A stretch of DNA of 64,000 bases from the NCBI GenBank assembly GCA_033060915.1, contig CM065381.1, positions 2,725,501 to 2,789,500 of the forward strand, given 5' to 3'. Both the position numbers and the translations under genes were made by a program. The notes below the pieces were generated by a model. The model saw only the letters and a list, made by a program, of their open reading frames with translations, was not told where the DNA came from and searched no databases. The DNA is from Euryodendron excelsum (lineage: Eukaryota > Streptophyta > Magnoliopsida > Ericales > Pentaphylacaceae). Numbering within the stretch: position 1 is the stretch's first letter; each line of letters starts with the position of its first letter. Positions 11,057-23,765 of the stretch are shown piece after piece.

Positions 11057-12440
11057 CTGAGAGGTGATCTGGTGATAAAGGGGTTGGGTAGTGGTTGTGA
11101 TGGGTTATGCAACGGTCTATGTGATGGTGAGATGAGAAAGAATGGATGGGGCATGTGGGTGCGGTCTTGTGATGCAGGGGTTGGGTAGTGATGGATTGTT
11201 ATTGGGAGGTGGAGGAGGGAGGAGAAAGAAGGGGGAGAGGGCAAAATTTGGGCAAAACTACTATTTCATTAACATTGGGCTAAGGGCGGTAAGGGGAAAA
11301 GGGAAGGGAATGATGAAACAGAGAGTGGGTATTGACTTTTAACCAAAAAAAAAAAAAAATTTGTTAACTAGGGCGCATAAATAGACCAAAAACTCAATAA
11401 CTGAACCAATTTAGCTTCTATAAATCAATGTGGTTCGAGTCCGTCAAAAGTTTAGTTTAGTTTTGAATCTAAAACAGATCAACTGAGTTAATTTAGTTTG
11501 GTTCTTAAGTTTGAATTCATTGAACTAGAACTGAACTGAGACTCGACCCGAGAATTGAAACGATACTCAATCTTATATACGACATATAAGTCTATACATA
11601 GTGTGTATATGACATTAAATCATTATTATTTATACATAATTATTGTTAATTTGTGTTTATATATTATTTATAACTTTTTTAAAAAAAATTGAAGATGCAA
11701 AATTAATACTATTTTTTATTTTTCAAAATAAATAGACAGTATTTCATACAATATAAGCAACCCGATCCAAACCAACTTGATTTTCACGTGAGACATGAAC
11801 TGAACCGAGCCAACCCCTGGCAGTTTGGGTTAGTTCGATTTAGTTACATAAGAAGATTTCTTCAGTTTTAAATTTAAAATTTTAAAATGACCAAAATTGC
11901 ATCGTTTTTTAATTTAGCACGAACTTGATCCAATACAACATATTCTCACCCCTACTTTAACTAAATCGTTATTCAGTCTAGTAGGCTATTATTCTCATTT
12001 CGCATCAAACTCTATTGCCAAGTCAGTATAATTTTTAAAACGTGAGGTTTTTAGTAAATCCCGGATAATAAATGTAATTTACCCTAGTTTTAACAAGCAA
12101 AAAAACACGGTACATTACCAAAAATTTTTTTTAAAAAAAGTCAATTGACATGTAGGTACACTGGTCGCGTCGTACTAAAAATCAAAGTAGTATCAATTCC
12201 AACTTAGCTGTCGGGCGTTGGGAGCGTGATTTCCTCAAGCTCTCTCTGTCTCCGTCTCTCTTCCGACAAATCCTCCAATTTTCCGCTATCACTGCTCTCA
12301 CCAAGGCCCACGTGTCCCCACCTCTCCCTCTCTACACTGTTTCTCTCCCTAAATCTACAGCCTTGATGCGCTTGCTACTCACTCACCTTCCCTATTGGTT
12401 TCTACTTTGGGTCACTTGCCTTCTTCTTTCACGAGTTTGA
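11057..12440. other. Intergenic stretch, element A to transporter gene
   Basis: It holds no supportable gene. It contains a G-rich stretch (about 11100-11250), an A run at 11346-11360 and AT-rich DNA. Toward 12240-12360 it becomes CT-rich, as plant promoters and leaders often are. Confidence 0.5.
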
Positions 12441-12444
12441 TTCG

Positions 12445-12452
12445 TATATAAA
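12445..12452 (+). promoter_or_regulatory. TATA box of the transporter gene
   Basis: TATATAAA lies 108 bp upstream of the chosen start codon and follows a CT-rich stretch. This would give a leader of roughly 80 nt. It is a sequence match only. Confidence 0.45.
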
Positions 12453-12559
12453 TTCTGTGCAGCAGCAACTGCGAATTTTCTTTTCAGAAGGGCTTTCTTT
12501 GTATTGTTGTAGTGGGAAGCGAAGTGAACGGAAGGGAATGCTGGTTGTGTTGTAGGAAG

Positions 12560-13634
12560 ATGGTTAATTTCTTCATCAGAAAAGATGTCAGGAAAATTCT
12601 CAAGCGGAAGGACAGTGATGCTGGCGAGAGAGGTACACTTTCCCCTCCCATTTTTCCTCCACCTTCTATCCAATTTTCTTGCACTTTCTTTGTTTAGGGT
12701 TTCTGGGTTTTTCTCATTTATTCTCAATTTTTGGCAATGCAGTTATTTGTGAGGAAAATATAGTGGACCTTTGTTTTTCCCTAGTTGGTATTTGTTTCCT
12801 TTGATCAATTGATCTCATACTGGGGAGTTTATGGGTTTATTGAGTTTTAACTGATCTAGTTGAGGAATGTGGTTTTGGACACCGAACATGAAAGAGGGTT
12901 TAGTGCTTTCTACTGGTTGTTTGATTTTGTTACATTCTTTTTTACACACTTGAATTCTTCTTTTCAGTTTTCAATACTTTTTTTTTTTTATTGGGCATGA
13001 GGTGGACTGCATTTGGCTCGGTGAAGATGTGCTGGTCTTGCATGTTGTCAACTTTGGACCTTAAAACAGATAACTAGAAAACAAAGAAAAGAAAAGAAAA
13101 GAAACTAGAATAAACTGTTATGGCAGTATTGTAATCCGGATGAAACAGGAATGGAGAACAAGTTGGGGCTTTTCAAAGTAATTCCCGGCTTGCTGAAGGC
13201 TTCAGAAAGTTTTAGAAAATTTTCTTGCTTGGTTATTCTAATTCAGATTTTCCCTTGTCCAGAGTCAGGCCTCCATAGGAGAGGCTCCATTTAATTATAT
13301 GTTCTCATTTGCTATCTTTTTCCTTTTATTTATTTATATAGACAGATATAAAGTCATGAATTTAAGTCACACAATTGGTGCTGTTATAGTTTTAATTTGT
13401 GTTACTTTTTGGAGAATTAAGCAAAAGATTAGCAATCAAGTTTTCCTTTTTCCTTTTTCTTTTTTTGGAGGGGTTTTTAATTTTAAGAAATAGAATTATT
13501 CAGCATGCTCCTTAATCCGATATATTTGTTGATGAACTTTGGGGCTATCTAATTACGAGGTTTTGTCTGACAAGGCCTTGATTGAGGTCAGGTTTCAGTC
13601 CCATGGATGATTGGAATGAACTTCTTTATGCACC

Positions 13635-13671
<37 letters not shown>

Positions 13672-16600
13672 AAAAAACCCAAACAACAACAACAACATCA
13701 CACACACACACACACAAAAAGAGAAAAAAGAAAAATGTGCCAAAGTCTCATTTTCATCGTCTGATTATCTTTCTCTATCATCCCTGTTAATTTAGGAAGA
13801 GCACTGGAGGAACTGCGGGCTTCTTTGTTTAGCAAATTGCGCTCATTTGGAAGTTCAAAGCGTCAACAACTGCTATTGGGCCCCACTGTTGCTCTTACAT
13901 TCAACTTTTTGGTTTCTGTTAGCATTATTTTGATGAACAAATTGGTCAGCTCACTTCCCTTTACTTCTTTCTCATCTGACAATAATTAACTGTTGCTTTG
14001 ATGTTAACATGGTAAGTTTTTTTTTTTTTTTTGATATGCAGGTGCTTGGAAAAGTCGGGTTCAACTACCCTATTTTCCTCACATTTATTCACTACATATG
14101 TAGTTGGTTATTAATGGCTATTCTGAATGCTCTATCTTTCCTTCCTACGTCTCCTCCATCAAAGTCAACCAGATATTCTTCATTATTTGCTCTTGGTATA
14201 GTTATGTCTCTCTCAACTGGCCTTGCAAATGTTAGCTTAAAGTATAATAGGTGAGACATGGCATTCCTCTTTTCTGTGCTTAATTGTTTTCACTTGGTTT
14301 TGTTTAAAATCTGGATTAACAGTCTTCATTTTTCAGTGTTGGATTTTATCAGATGGCTAAGATTGCTGTTACGCCAACGATTGTTTTAGCTGAATTAATT
14401 CTTTTTCGAAAAAAAGTTTCTTTCCAGAAGGTAATTATTCCCCATTTGGTATATGTAACTTCGATATGTAGCTGGAAAAGTGGTTACCTCATATAGTTTC
14501 TTTTTCAAGAATGATTGATTTATGTGTAAAGATGTGTTTACCCATATGTGCAAAATTGGTTTTTTAAGCTGCATAGCGCTCCAAGGGGGAGGGGGGGTGT
14601 TTGATATTATGAAGTTTTAAAAAGCCGTAACCATTTCACAATAAATTAAATTTTAACAAAAGGATTTCCTTATAGAATAATCTAATCATGCTTCACTCAG
14701 AAATCACAATCATGCTCCAAATATTGTCTGGATGGGTTCTTGCAGTATCTCTCTTCTAACAGAAAAATTAAAAGTGATTTTTAGTTTTTATCTTGTTGGA
14801 TGTTACAGAATTGTTGAAAGGGGCCTTAACACGCGCACACACAAGGCCTATATTAAAAATGTTCAAGTTCATACTTGGTAAGAGCCTAGACACATGAATG
14901 AAATAAAATTGCCAAAACTATGTTTTTTTGGATTTGTGGAGGGGGGCCGGGGGGTGCATTGTTTAAATTTAAAGGTTTCACAACTATAAAATAGGTGAGA
15001 TTCAATTGACTTTTGGACAGTTGGGGATGCCATGGCCCCTACCTGCACCCCCTGATGCTCATCCCCAGTTCAGAGGTGAGTTTTTGAGTCGTGATAAGTG
15101 GGTATGTGATTGGAGCATCTATGGGTGCCATCATACAGTTCTTTAGTCAAATATCTTTGTGAGGATTCTTTTTGGTCTTTCACCCATTGGATATCGTTAT
15201 GCCCTTTTATGGCGAAATATTGAAGGATATCCATTTATCAGTAATAATAGTGAAGTGATTATTGACATGGTACTCCAAAGTATCAGAGATGATCTTTCGT
15301 GTTTAGGAACTAACATCTTGCTTCGTTGTACTTGCACATTTGGCTGGTCATATCAACTTTCAAAGTGGCAAATGTTGTAAGAACACAAAACGCAACAAAC
15401 ATGAACATTGATACATTGTTATGACATTACATATAACTTAATACTGGTATAAAGAAATATATTTTCTCCAGCATGGATATATGGTGGAGGACAGTTTAGG
15501 GCACTCAGGATACTTACGACTTGTGTTGGTTTTATTGTGGGCTTGGGTGATGGAGAGCTTGTTTATTTGAGGTTTCAAATAGGTAGAAGAATGACCTTCA
15601 AGGGTTTCTAGATGGAAAGCAGTTAGAATTGGCTTGATTTATAAGGCGATGAGCTGCTGGTTTATGGAGAATTAGTTTCTGGAAGTTCTGGACAGCAAGT
15701 ATTTAGGGCGTTGGGTGATAAACTGAAGATCAGAAAGATAGGGGAAAGGTAGTGTTTATTGAGGCTTAATAAAGTGGGACTTTGGTGTAAAATAGGGAGT
15801 GTTTTTAAGGCTGTAAATAACTCCTGAAGATTGACTTGGCTTTACTTTTTGTAGAAGAGAATGGGAAGAAGAAATATACTGAAATCCCACTTACAGTTTG
15901 CGAGGAACTACCTTTTAATGTATGGTTGCTTCAAATATCATATGAAGCTTCACAAGCTTCTCATGAAATCTTGAAATCCATCTATGTTGAATTGAAGATT
16001 ACATGCATCTGTAAAGCTACAAGTTTCTTTTGATTCTACTAGGACTAACACTGCACATTATGAAACTAATAATCTGACTAGTTGGAATATTTAAGATTTA
16101 ACAGAACTCATGAAAGATCTACAAATACTTCTCGATCCATCTATCATATGGCCAATGGACCCTAGTACAACACCTGTCCAATAAATCCCAAACTTGCCAA
16201 AATACCCCTAACTCTAATATTTATTAGAATGTTAATGAAGTTATTCTACCAGAAACTAACCTATAAAAACAAACTGTGGCTTGATTAAATGAGGTCCTAG
16301 TGTTACCAATGCAAATGATTTCAGGATTGCCATTTTTCTTTGTGAGCATGTTTTGCATCACTAGTGATTGAGTTTACTTTTGTATTGCACCATAAGGAAG
16401 CTTGACAACTTTGATTTTATTGTTGGTGTCCACTTATTACTTGAACTTTGATGTCGTGGATGAGAAGTAAAATTTAAATCTTGGCACATGTTGGGTCCGT
16501 ATCTGACACATTTGTTGAGGTTTTATGTGGACACAGTTTTGGAAGTTTTCTTGCTGCATGATTTTCATATAAAATTGAGAACTCCATTCATGTAGTGGGA

Positions 16601-19600
16601 AGTGATTTGGTAATGAAGAAAGTTAATCTATGTTAAATTTTGATGCATCTCTTTATCTGAGGTTTTCATTTATGATTAGCACTTTAAGTTGGCTTTCCTA
16701 ACATTACTCCACTTTTTGCTATTATCTACTTGTCGCTCTACTTGTTTTCTAGACTGCATTATTCCTTCAGGCCTTCAGATGACTATCCTAATAATGAAGT
16801 TTCAATGCCCAGAGTGTGTGGCATGTCATCTGTCTTTTATGGGCAGTAAATTATGGATATGAAGTGTATGCTACTTAGTAGCTGTTAACGAAGCTGTCTG
16901 TGTTGGAGGCATTTTGACATTGACTCCTTTGGATACTCCTACAAACTACTTGTCTTCTTTGTTGACATGTTCATAACTCAAATGATTTTGGGCAGTTGTT
17001 TGACAATTCTTAAGTACTCTCAACATGTGGTTTATGTAGCACAAATGGCTAGCAGATGTGTGGACTCTTCTTCGAAACCAGATGGAACACACCCCAAAGT
17101 ATTGAACTTTTTTTTCTTCTTCTTCTTTTTTCGCCCCTTTCCCTTTCTTTAAAGAAGATGATTTGGCAATTGTCTACATAGTAGCCACGAGTCAATCGTT
17201 CGATATTCACTCTTTGATATAAAGGAAGTATGTAATTGTAAAGTGAAAAAGTACCAAAATATCATAATGGTAGCATTACATAATATATTGAGGAGAGGGG
17301 TTATCCTAGTGGTAGCGGTGCCCCTTACCCATGCCTTGAGGTCATGTGTTCAACTCACCTTCCCCCTTCCCCCAAAGCTTTGGCGCTTCAGGGAAGTATA
17401 GATAATCTATTTTACCTGTCTTATATTTGTAGATCTGCTTCTTCCATATTATGTTATTGGTAATACTGAAATACAGAAGAATAACAATTAGCGAAATATA
17501 ACTTTCGTTTATAAGTATAAGATATTTCTTCATTTATGTATGTATGTATGCATTGTGACTTCATTGTGTCCATACCCTTGTTATGTCTATATTTGTTCTA
17601 GTTGGGTATACTTATTTGCCACATGGAAATGAGGTAGAGAGTAGAAGCATGGGTACAAAACATCTACCTGTTATACATTGGAAAATTAGGGAGTTGGTTT
17701 CTCATTTTTAATCATCAATGCTTATTACCTTTTGTAGATCTCTTATTTCATAGGAGCATCAATTTGAAAACACAATAGGTACCTTCCAAGAAAACTTTCG
17801 CTGTCATAGTGAAGTTGTACAGTTTGATTCATAAATCACCTAATCATCATAAGTTATTCTCATATTTATTTCTGATTTTTCATTTGGTCTTGATCAATTG
17901 ATCTTCTGAGAAATAGACACACAAGACTTGAGAGTACCTTTCAGGAAGTTTGAATGGTCGGTTCAATATTTTCTATTACCAAACTCACAGTATATTGGTG
18001 ATATAGAATTCTGTATAATACTTCAATACTCCTGCTTGTTGAATGTCTGATTTTAGTTGACATTTTCCGCTATCTGTTACTGAAAAGTTGTTGCTTTCTC
18101 CTTTGCTATGTTTGAGATACTTATTGCAGGTGTCTATTGTTGCACTTACTCTGGTTTCAATTGGTTGACTTAGTACTGAATGGTGTTACTTTTATATTCT
18201 TCAGGTGCTTGCACTTACTATTGTATCCATTGGGGTTGCTGTTGCTACAGTGACTGATGTGCAATTCCACTTCTTTGGTGCTTGTATAGCAGTGGCATGG
18301 ATAGTACCCAGTGCTGTCAATAAGATAATGTGGTCCAATCTTCAACAGCAAGAGAACTGGACAGCCTTGGCGTATGTCATGCAACCTCATAGAACATTGT
18401 TTTGCCTTTTAACGGTTCTTGATTTTTATTTATTGCTATAGCCATTCATACATGTGTCTTTAACTAAGATCTGTTAACTAATTTGAAGGTTAATGTGGAA
18501 GACCACGCCAATCACTGTGTTCTTTCTAGTGACTTTGATGCCATGGCTTGATCCTCCGGGTGTCCTCTCCTATGATTGGAGCCTCCATAACTCTGCGATT
18601 ATTGGTGTTTCTGCTTTCCTTGGCTTTTTGCTTCAGTGGTCAGGTGCTCTAGCTCTTGGGTGAGTGACATCTGATCATCATTTTTCCCAGTGCATAACAA
18701 CACACTCCAAATTTCAGTGTTCTTCTTTTGGGCACCTTTGCTGAATTTTGTTAGCACAAGATGTGGGGTGAGTAGTAAATGGTAAGAGAGTTGGGATAAG
18801 TCCATGGAGTTAGTATGTCATACTAGGTTAGAGCTCTTTTCAAGTTAGGAGTTTCCAAGATTCAAACAGGCTAAGTAAGAAAAAAATTAGCATTGTTTGG
18901 TTCATTACATCGTCAAATGGTCTACTTTGATGCTGGTCAAGTAGTCTTCAGCTAGATTATTCATTTATATTCAAATTTAGTGTTACAAGGTTTAAATAAT
19001 GCCAATTACTTTTGAGAGTTTAGGAAAGGCAAATTTGAGAGTCTCCTCATCTTGTTCTTCAAACTTCATATAGAAAATAAAGTACTTAGGCTATGTTTGA
19101 TACAAGGGAATGGAAGGGTCATTCCTACTTCCATTCTCATTCCCTTGTTTGGTACCACCATTTATAGTTGGAATGCACATCTCTAGGGAATGAGCATTCC
19201 CACATTTTGTTAGAATAACTATTCCCTCTTTCAAGACTAGGAATGACCATTCTCTCATGGAATAAGAATATGAAACACCACCACCCACCACCGTCGCCGC
19301 CTGCTCACTACAGCCGCTACCCGCCTTCGGCCACCACCGCCACCGCTAGTCACCATCCAACATCGTTGCCACTGCCTCCACCCACCACAATTGCCACCAC
19401 CACCATTACCACCACCATCAGCTTTGCCACCCACCAGCACCATCCAACACTGCTGCCATCGACCACCACAGACTCTGCCGCCGCCACCCACCACAATTGC
19501 CACCACGACCCACAACTGCTGTTCCTGCCACCACCACCTCTACCCATTGTTGCCGCAGCCACTGCCACTCACCAATATTAAATGAATATTCTTAATGTAA

Positions 19601-20484
19601 AACTAATAAAAAATAAATAACAATTTTTGGGTTACCAAACATGATTTTTATGTTTTTATTTTTATGCCAAAAAATTAAAGAACGTAATACGTAAAAGTAA
19701 CAACAAAAAATAAAAACTGATCTGATGGTGTTACCATACTCCTAAACTATTCATTCCATTCCAACAACTTAACTAGTGTAAGTTAGCATGGAAATGGGAA
19801 TGATTATTTCATTCCATGTTGACAAGCAAACACTAGAAAGGAATGGCCATTCCATTCCATCTAACTCTTATTCTATTGTCATTCCCATTCCATTCTATTT
19901 CGTTCCTGTTTACCAAATGTAGCCTTACAGGTTTCTGATTAGGTAATCAAATTATTTTCAGTCTTCCAGCTATTACTTCTGTTTCAGAACATCTGGTTCT
20001 TATTTTTATATTTGAACATTAATATGATTTAACATGAGTTTACTAGTGGTTATATCTTCTTTTCTTTTTCCTTCTCTATTTGATTGATGATCCAAACTTT
20101 CCCATTTGACTGCACTTTATTGGACCTGTGTACTACTTTATTGTTTTTATATTTTTGGAAGGTGAGAGAGAGTTGTTTGATGTGCTATAAATTGGATACA
20201 GGGCAACTTCAGCAACCACCCACGTCATTCTTGGCCAGTTCAAAACTTGTGCTATTCTTCTTGGAGGTTTTCTTCTCTTCAGCTCCAATCCGGGAATGAC
20301 CAGCATTTGTGGAGCAATAACAGCTCTTGTTGGTATGTCTTTCTATACTTACCTCAACTTACATCCGCAGCAGCAATTAATGAAAACATCTTCAAGGCAA
20401 GCCCCATACTCATTACCAAAGTCTAAGCTCAGCAAAGAAAATGAGGACAGCCATGACGGAACTAAGGGCGAGGAATGTGTCTAA
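12560..20484 (+). CDS. Nucleotide-sugar transporter (NST-KT / DMT family)
   Basis: Seven exons are proposed: 12560-12632, 13796-13944, 14042-14250, 14337-14430, 18205-18371, 18489-18659 and 20202-20484. All have GT-AG introns, and the sum is 1146 nt, a closed frame of 381 residues. The protein is hydrophobic with about ten predicted membrane spans, a basic cytosolic N-terminus (residues 1-50) and a polar Ser/Lys-rich tail. A SVGFYQMAKIAVTPTIVL block is typical of the family of UDP-xylose and UDP-rhamnose/galactose exchangers, as is the ALGATSATTHVILGQFKTC block. Such proteins swap cytosolic nucleotide sugars for nucleotide monophosphates across the Golgi or ER membrane, feeding wall-polysaccharide and glycan synthesis. 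Substrate cannot be told from sequence. The first ATG after the TATA box is used; no upstream in-frame ATG exists. Introns 1, 4 and 6 carry a poly-C run, a SINE-like sequence and a Harbinger-like insertion. Confidence 0.9.
13636..13716. repeat. Poly-C run and compound microsatellite
   Basis: An uninterrupted run of 34 C (13636-13669) is followed by an A run, AAC repeats and a CA repeat, inside intron 1 of the transporter gene. Long C tracts can fold as i-motifs and their complement as G-quadruplexes. The exact length is unreliable because such runs are hard to sequence. Confidence 0.9.
17292..17510 (+). mobile_element. Possible tRNA-derived SINE
   Basis: A TATCCTAGTGGTAGC block (17302-17316) resembles a Pol III A box. 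GTGTTCAACTC (17346-17356) resembles a B box, about 35 bp further on as in tRNA genes. The intervening sequence does not fold as a functional tRNA. It lies in intron 4 of the transporter gene. The 3' edge and target duplication are not clear. Confidence 0.4.
18130..18168 (+). other. Duplicated start of exon 5 (pseudo-exon)
   Basis: GTGTCTATTGTTGCACTTAC, preceded by a TTGCAG acceptor, translates as VSIVALTLVSIG-stop. The true exon 5 (18205) begins, after TTCAG, with codons for VLALTIVSIG. The two lie 75 bp apart. Use of the first acceptor would end the protein early. Confidence 0.45.
19089..19924. mobile_element. Non-autonomous PIF/Harbinger-like element
   Basis: The left end is GGCTATGTTTGATACAAGGG. 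The right end, read inverted, is GGCTACATTTGGTAAACAGG. TTA flanks both sides (19086-19088 and 19925-19927), the 3 bp target duplication of the Harbinger superfamily. The 836 bp body has no transposase. Its middle (about 19276-19560) is a CCA/CCG trinucleotide expansion. It lies in intron 6 of the transporter gene. Confidence 0.78.
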
Positions 20485-23400
20485 TACAAAATTTGACTGC
20501 AGGAAGAGATGGCAATATCGGGGAGGTAGTTTTTACTAACCCAGGAAATATTGTTTTATGACATTTCTGATTAGGAATATTTAGCCCTCTGGATTTCTAG
20601 CTTAGAATTCTTCTTGATTAACTCTTATTACTAACATATGAATGCCTTGCTTTCCATTTTTTTTCCTCTTCCTTTTTCGGCCTTGATTTCCATTTTTTTG
20701 TAGCAGTGTAATGATCTCTGTGGCATGAACTACTAAAAATAGCTTGTGTGCATATGCTTCTAATCTTACTGATTTAAGGGGACTTCTACTTTGTACGTTG
20801 TCTATACAATCACATGATACTGAGGTATCTTTGAAGAGTACAAAAACATTTTTCTTACAATTGCAAAGTTTTTGTTTGCCGTTTTCTTATTTATTGTAAT
20901 ATTATTTTTATTTATTTGTTTTTGAAATTGATGTGATTGGCTCAATCAATCAGAAATGTACGTTTGAGTGCTGTTATTGAAATTAGCGCACAAGTATGTA
21001 GATTGGGCTAAAAATAGAATTACTCACAAGAGATGAGGTTCTGGTGTTTTTACCCAATCGTGTTGGCGGTTTTGACTATGCTTGAATATTGGATTTGTCA
21101 TTGGAAATTAAAATGCAACTGAAACGAAATTATTGTTGCATAATTATTTTTATGGGTAACGAAAGCAAAATAAATAAATAAAAGAATTATTTTTTTATAA
21201 ATATCTAGTTATTTTTGTAACCAGACCAAAAAAATAAATGAAAGTTTAGTTTCTTCCAATACATTTTCTTTTCTTTTTTCTTCACAAATCATAGTGCTAT
21301 GCGTAGCGTTTAAGGTGAAAATAGGTCATGGGGCTTGACTTTACATGCTCAAAAGAATAATCCTACCTTGTCCCGAGCCCATTTATTTTGTTTTATCGTG
21401 TAGAGATATTTATGTGGTAAGAAAAAGTTATTTTTATTTTTGTATTACTTTATATGATGCTTATTATACTAGTAGCGTTAAATTATGGTCTTATTAAGTT
21501 ATTATAACATGTTGAAATAATGTTGATAGGCAAAATTAACAGTTATTTAATTACTAATGATAATATTGTACAATGACCAGTTGGGTATAAATTAAAGAAG
21601 CCAAACTTAATCGGATTTATTTACTTGGGTTTTTGGCTGTCCTATTTTATCCATTTCCATAAAAAAGCTAGGCCCAAATCCTTAAAGATAATAAGCGGGG
21701 TCCTAGTGGGTTCCTCGACTTCTCTCATGACCATCTTTGATGTCAACGACCTGTGTATTTTATTCACATTTTCTTAACCCAGCCAAATCAAAGAAATTTT
21801 TTTTACTTCTTTCACTTTGTTTTCTTATATTGTCTTTCTTCTTTTCTTTTCCAATCACAAATTCAACATCCAAACATAGTTTTGTTTACCTTTTATGCCC
21901 CTGACCTCTAGCTAAGTTTTGTTTTTTTTTTGTTTGGATGGGGAAGGGGGTTGGGGTGGGTAGATTTTTAGTGTCTTCAGTTGAACATGAATTACATGCT
22001 TTGCTCAAATTCGACGTGTGGTGTATGTAGTAAAAGACATGAAATATATGAAAGGCAAAAAAAAAAAAAAAAAATCTGTGTTGGCTAAATTTGAGCATCT
22101 TTGTGATCCAAGAGTTCGAAAGCGTCTATTTATGTTCTATTAGAGGGTGGAGCAAATTCAATACATACTACTCGATTTTTAATTTTAATTCTCAGTACCA
22201 TGTTCTTTATAAGTTGTTTGCTAAAACCAACTAATTGTTTAGCTGAGGGCACATCCCCAAAACAGAAACTCTCGAAGAAGAAAAGATGCACCAAGATACT
22301 AAATCTAACCTAGCCTAAAAAGAATTACTTCTACCGGAAGTGATTAGGTACGGTAAAAAATATACAAAAATGGTAACTCAAGCCTAAAAGTAACCATCAC
22401 AAAATTCATCCAAAGGCGGCCCAGTGGGAAACAAAAACCTAGTCTAACCATTTGAAATTCAGTCACATCTTGAAAGACTAGGTTAAAAAAAGGTTAAACA
22501 GGGGAACACAATAACTTGCTTCTTATATATAGTGTATTTTTCATGAGAATGCACCCTTCAAGAATCAAGACAGGGAGGTTGACTCTTTTGTCTTCCAACA
22601 GCAATGCTATGCAATGTAGCAGAAAATCTATTACGTCTTCAATGGCCATTATCTATAAGAACAATACAATTTCAGCTGCACCTTTTCTCACCAATGGGTC
22701 ACATGCATCAGCCATTTAAATAAAGAGCTGCGGGATCCCAAGGAAGCACTACTGCATTCAAAAGTTGCCATTTGGAAGGATACATTGAAGCTACCCCTTC
22801 TCACACAACCCAACCCAACCCCACCCCCCAAAAGGCACAAAGCATTATATATAAATTTTGATTCCCTCTTCTAATCTGAAAGCATTCACATGCATCGGAA
22901 ATCTAATGGAACTGATTATCAGAATTCACAAAGCACCTCTTTATAGGAAGAAAGTTTAGCGATTAGCTAATACTAGATTCTCAATAGTCATCTCTATAAA
23001 ATCATCACAAATAGTATTTTACTTCATCCGTAACTTAAATTTATAAAGAGACTTTCATGCTATGATTGGAATTCGAATTTATTAAAAAAAATAAATAAAA
23101 AGATGAAGAAAAAGAGAATAAATGAAAGAGAATTTTTGTTCTCTTTTTTCTTTTCTTTTTTTTTCATCACCAATTCTTTAATCCAAACACAGCATTTAGA
23201 AAAACATTCTACATGGCAAAATCTAATAAAAATAATTACTAAGTAATTTATACTACCTAACCACTAAACTTTTTCCCAACTTCGTTTGACTTTTCCTATG
23301 ATAAGAAATTAACAAGAGGCCCATAACTTTATATATATGCATTGTGTATATATAGATATACATGTGCATATATGAATACAGGATTAGTATCTCCTTCCTT

Positions 23401-23765
23401 CTAGGAAGGCTAAAGAGTCAATGGTGAGCCAGAACCTTCGTTGATATTTGTGTAAGAAGTACCAAATACATCAATAATCCTACCTTTCTTTTGCTTTATA
23501 AGGACTTGGTCTGTAACTTTCTGCCTAATTAACTAGCTGGGTAAGGTAGTAAAAGTATATAAAACGATTGCCAAGAAAGAAACAAAAAATAGAAATAAAT
23601 GGTGGATGCAACCCCAACAGTAACATGCAGGGAGCACATAGTTTCCAAGTTGTGCACTGAATCCAATGGCCCACTTTTAAACACAAGTCCTTCAGTGATC
23701 CACCTAAGCCTGTCTTGGATTTGCAATACTATATATATAAACTGTCCCCCTTGTGTCGCCAGAGC
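20485..23765. other. Convergent intergenic region
   Basis: This is the space between the 3' ends of the transporter gene and PIN2. It is AT-rich with no supportable gene. It includes a relic MITE (23059-23193) and an A run at 22059-22073. Confidence 0.55.
23059..23193. mobile_element. Relic MITE, same family as 35916-36056
   Basis: The left end GCTATGATTGGAATTCGAAT pairs with the inverted right end GCTGTGTTTGGATTAAAGAA. The arms are A/G-rich and T/C-rich, and the internal GAACAAAAAT/TTTTTGTTCTC centre is shared with the better-preserved copy in the oxygenase intron. Flanking duplications are no longer clear. Confidence 0.5.

Noticed and set aside
19243..19581. A 112-residue Pro/His/Thr-rich open frame.
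   Set aside because: It is a product of the CCA/CCG trinucleotide expansion inside a Harbinger-like element.
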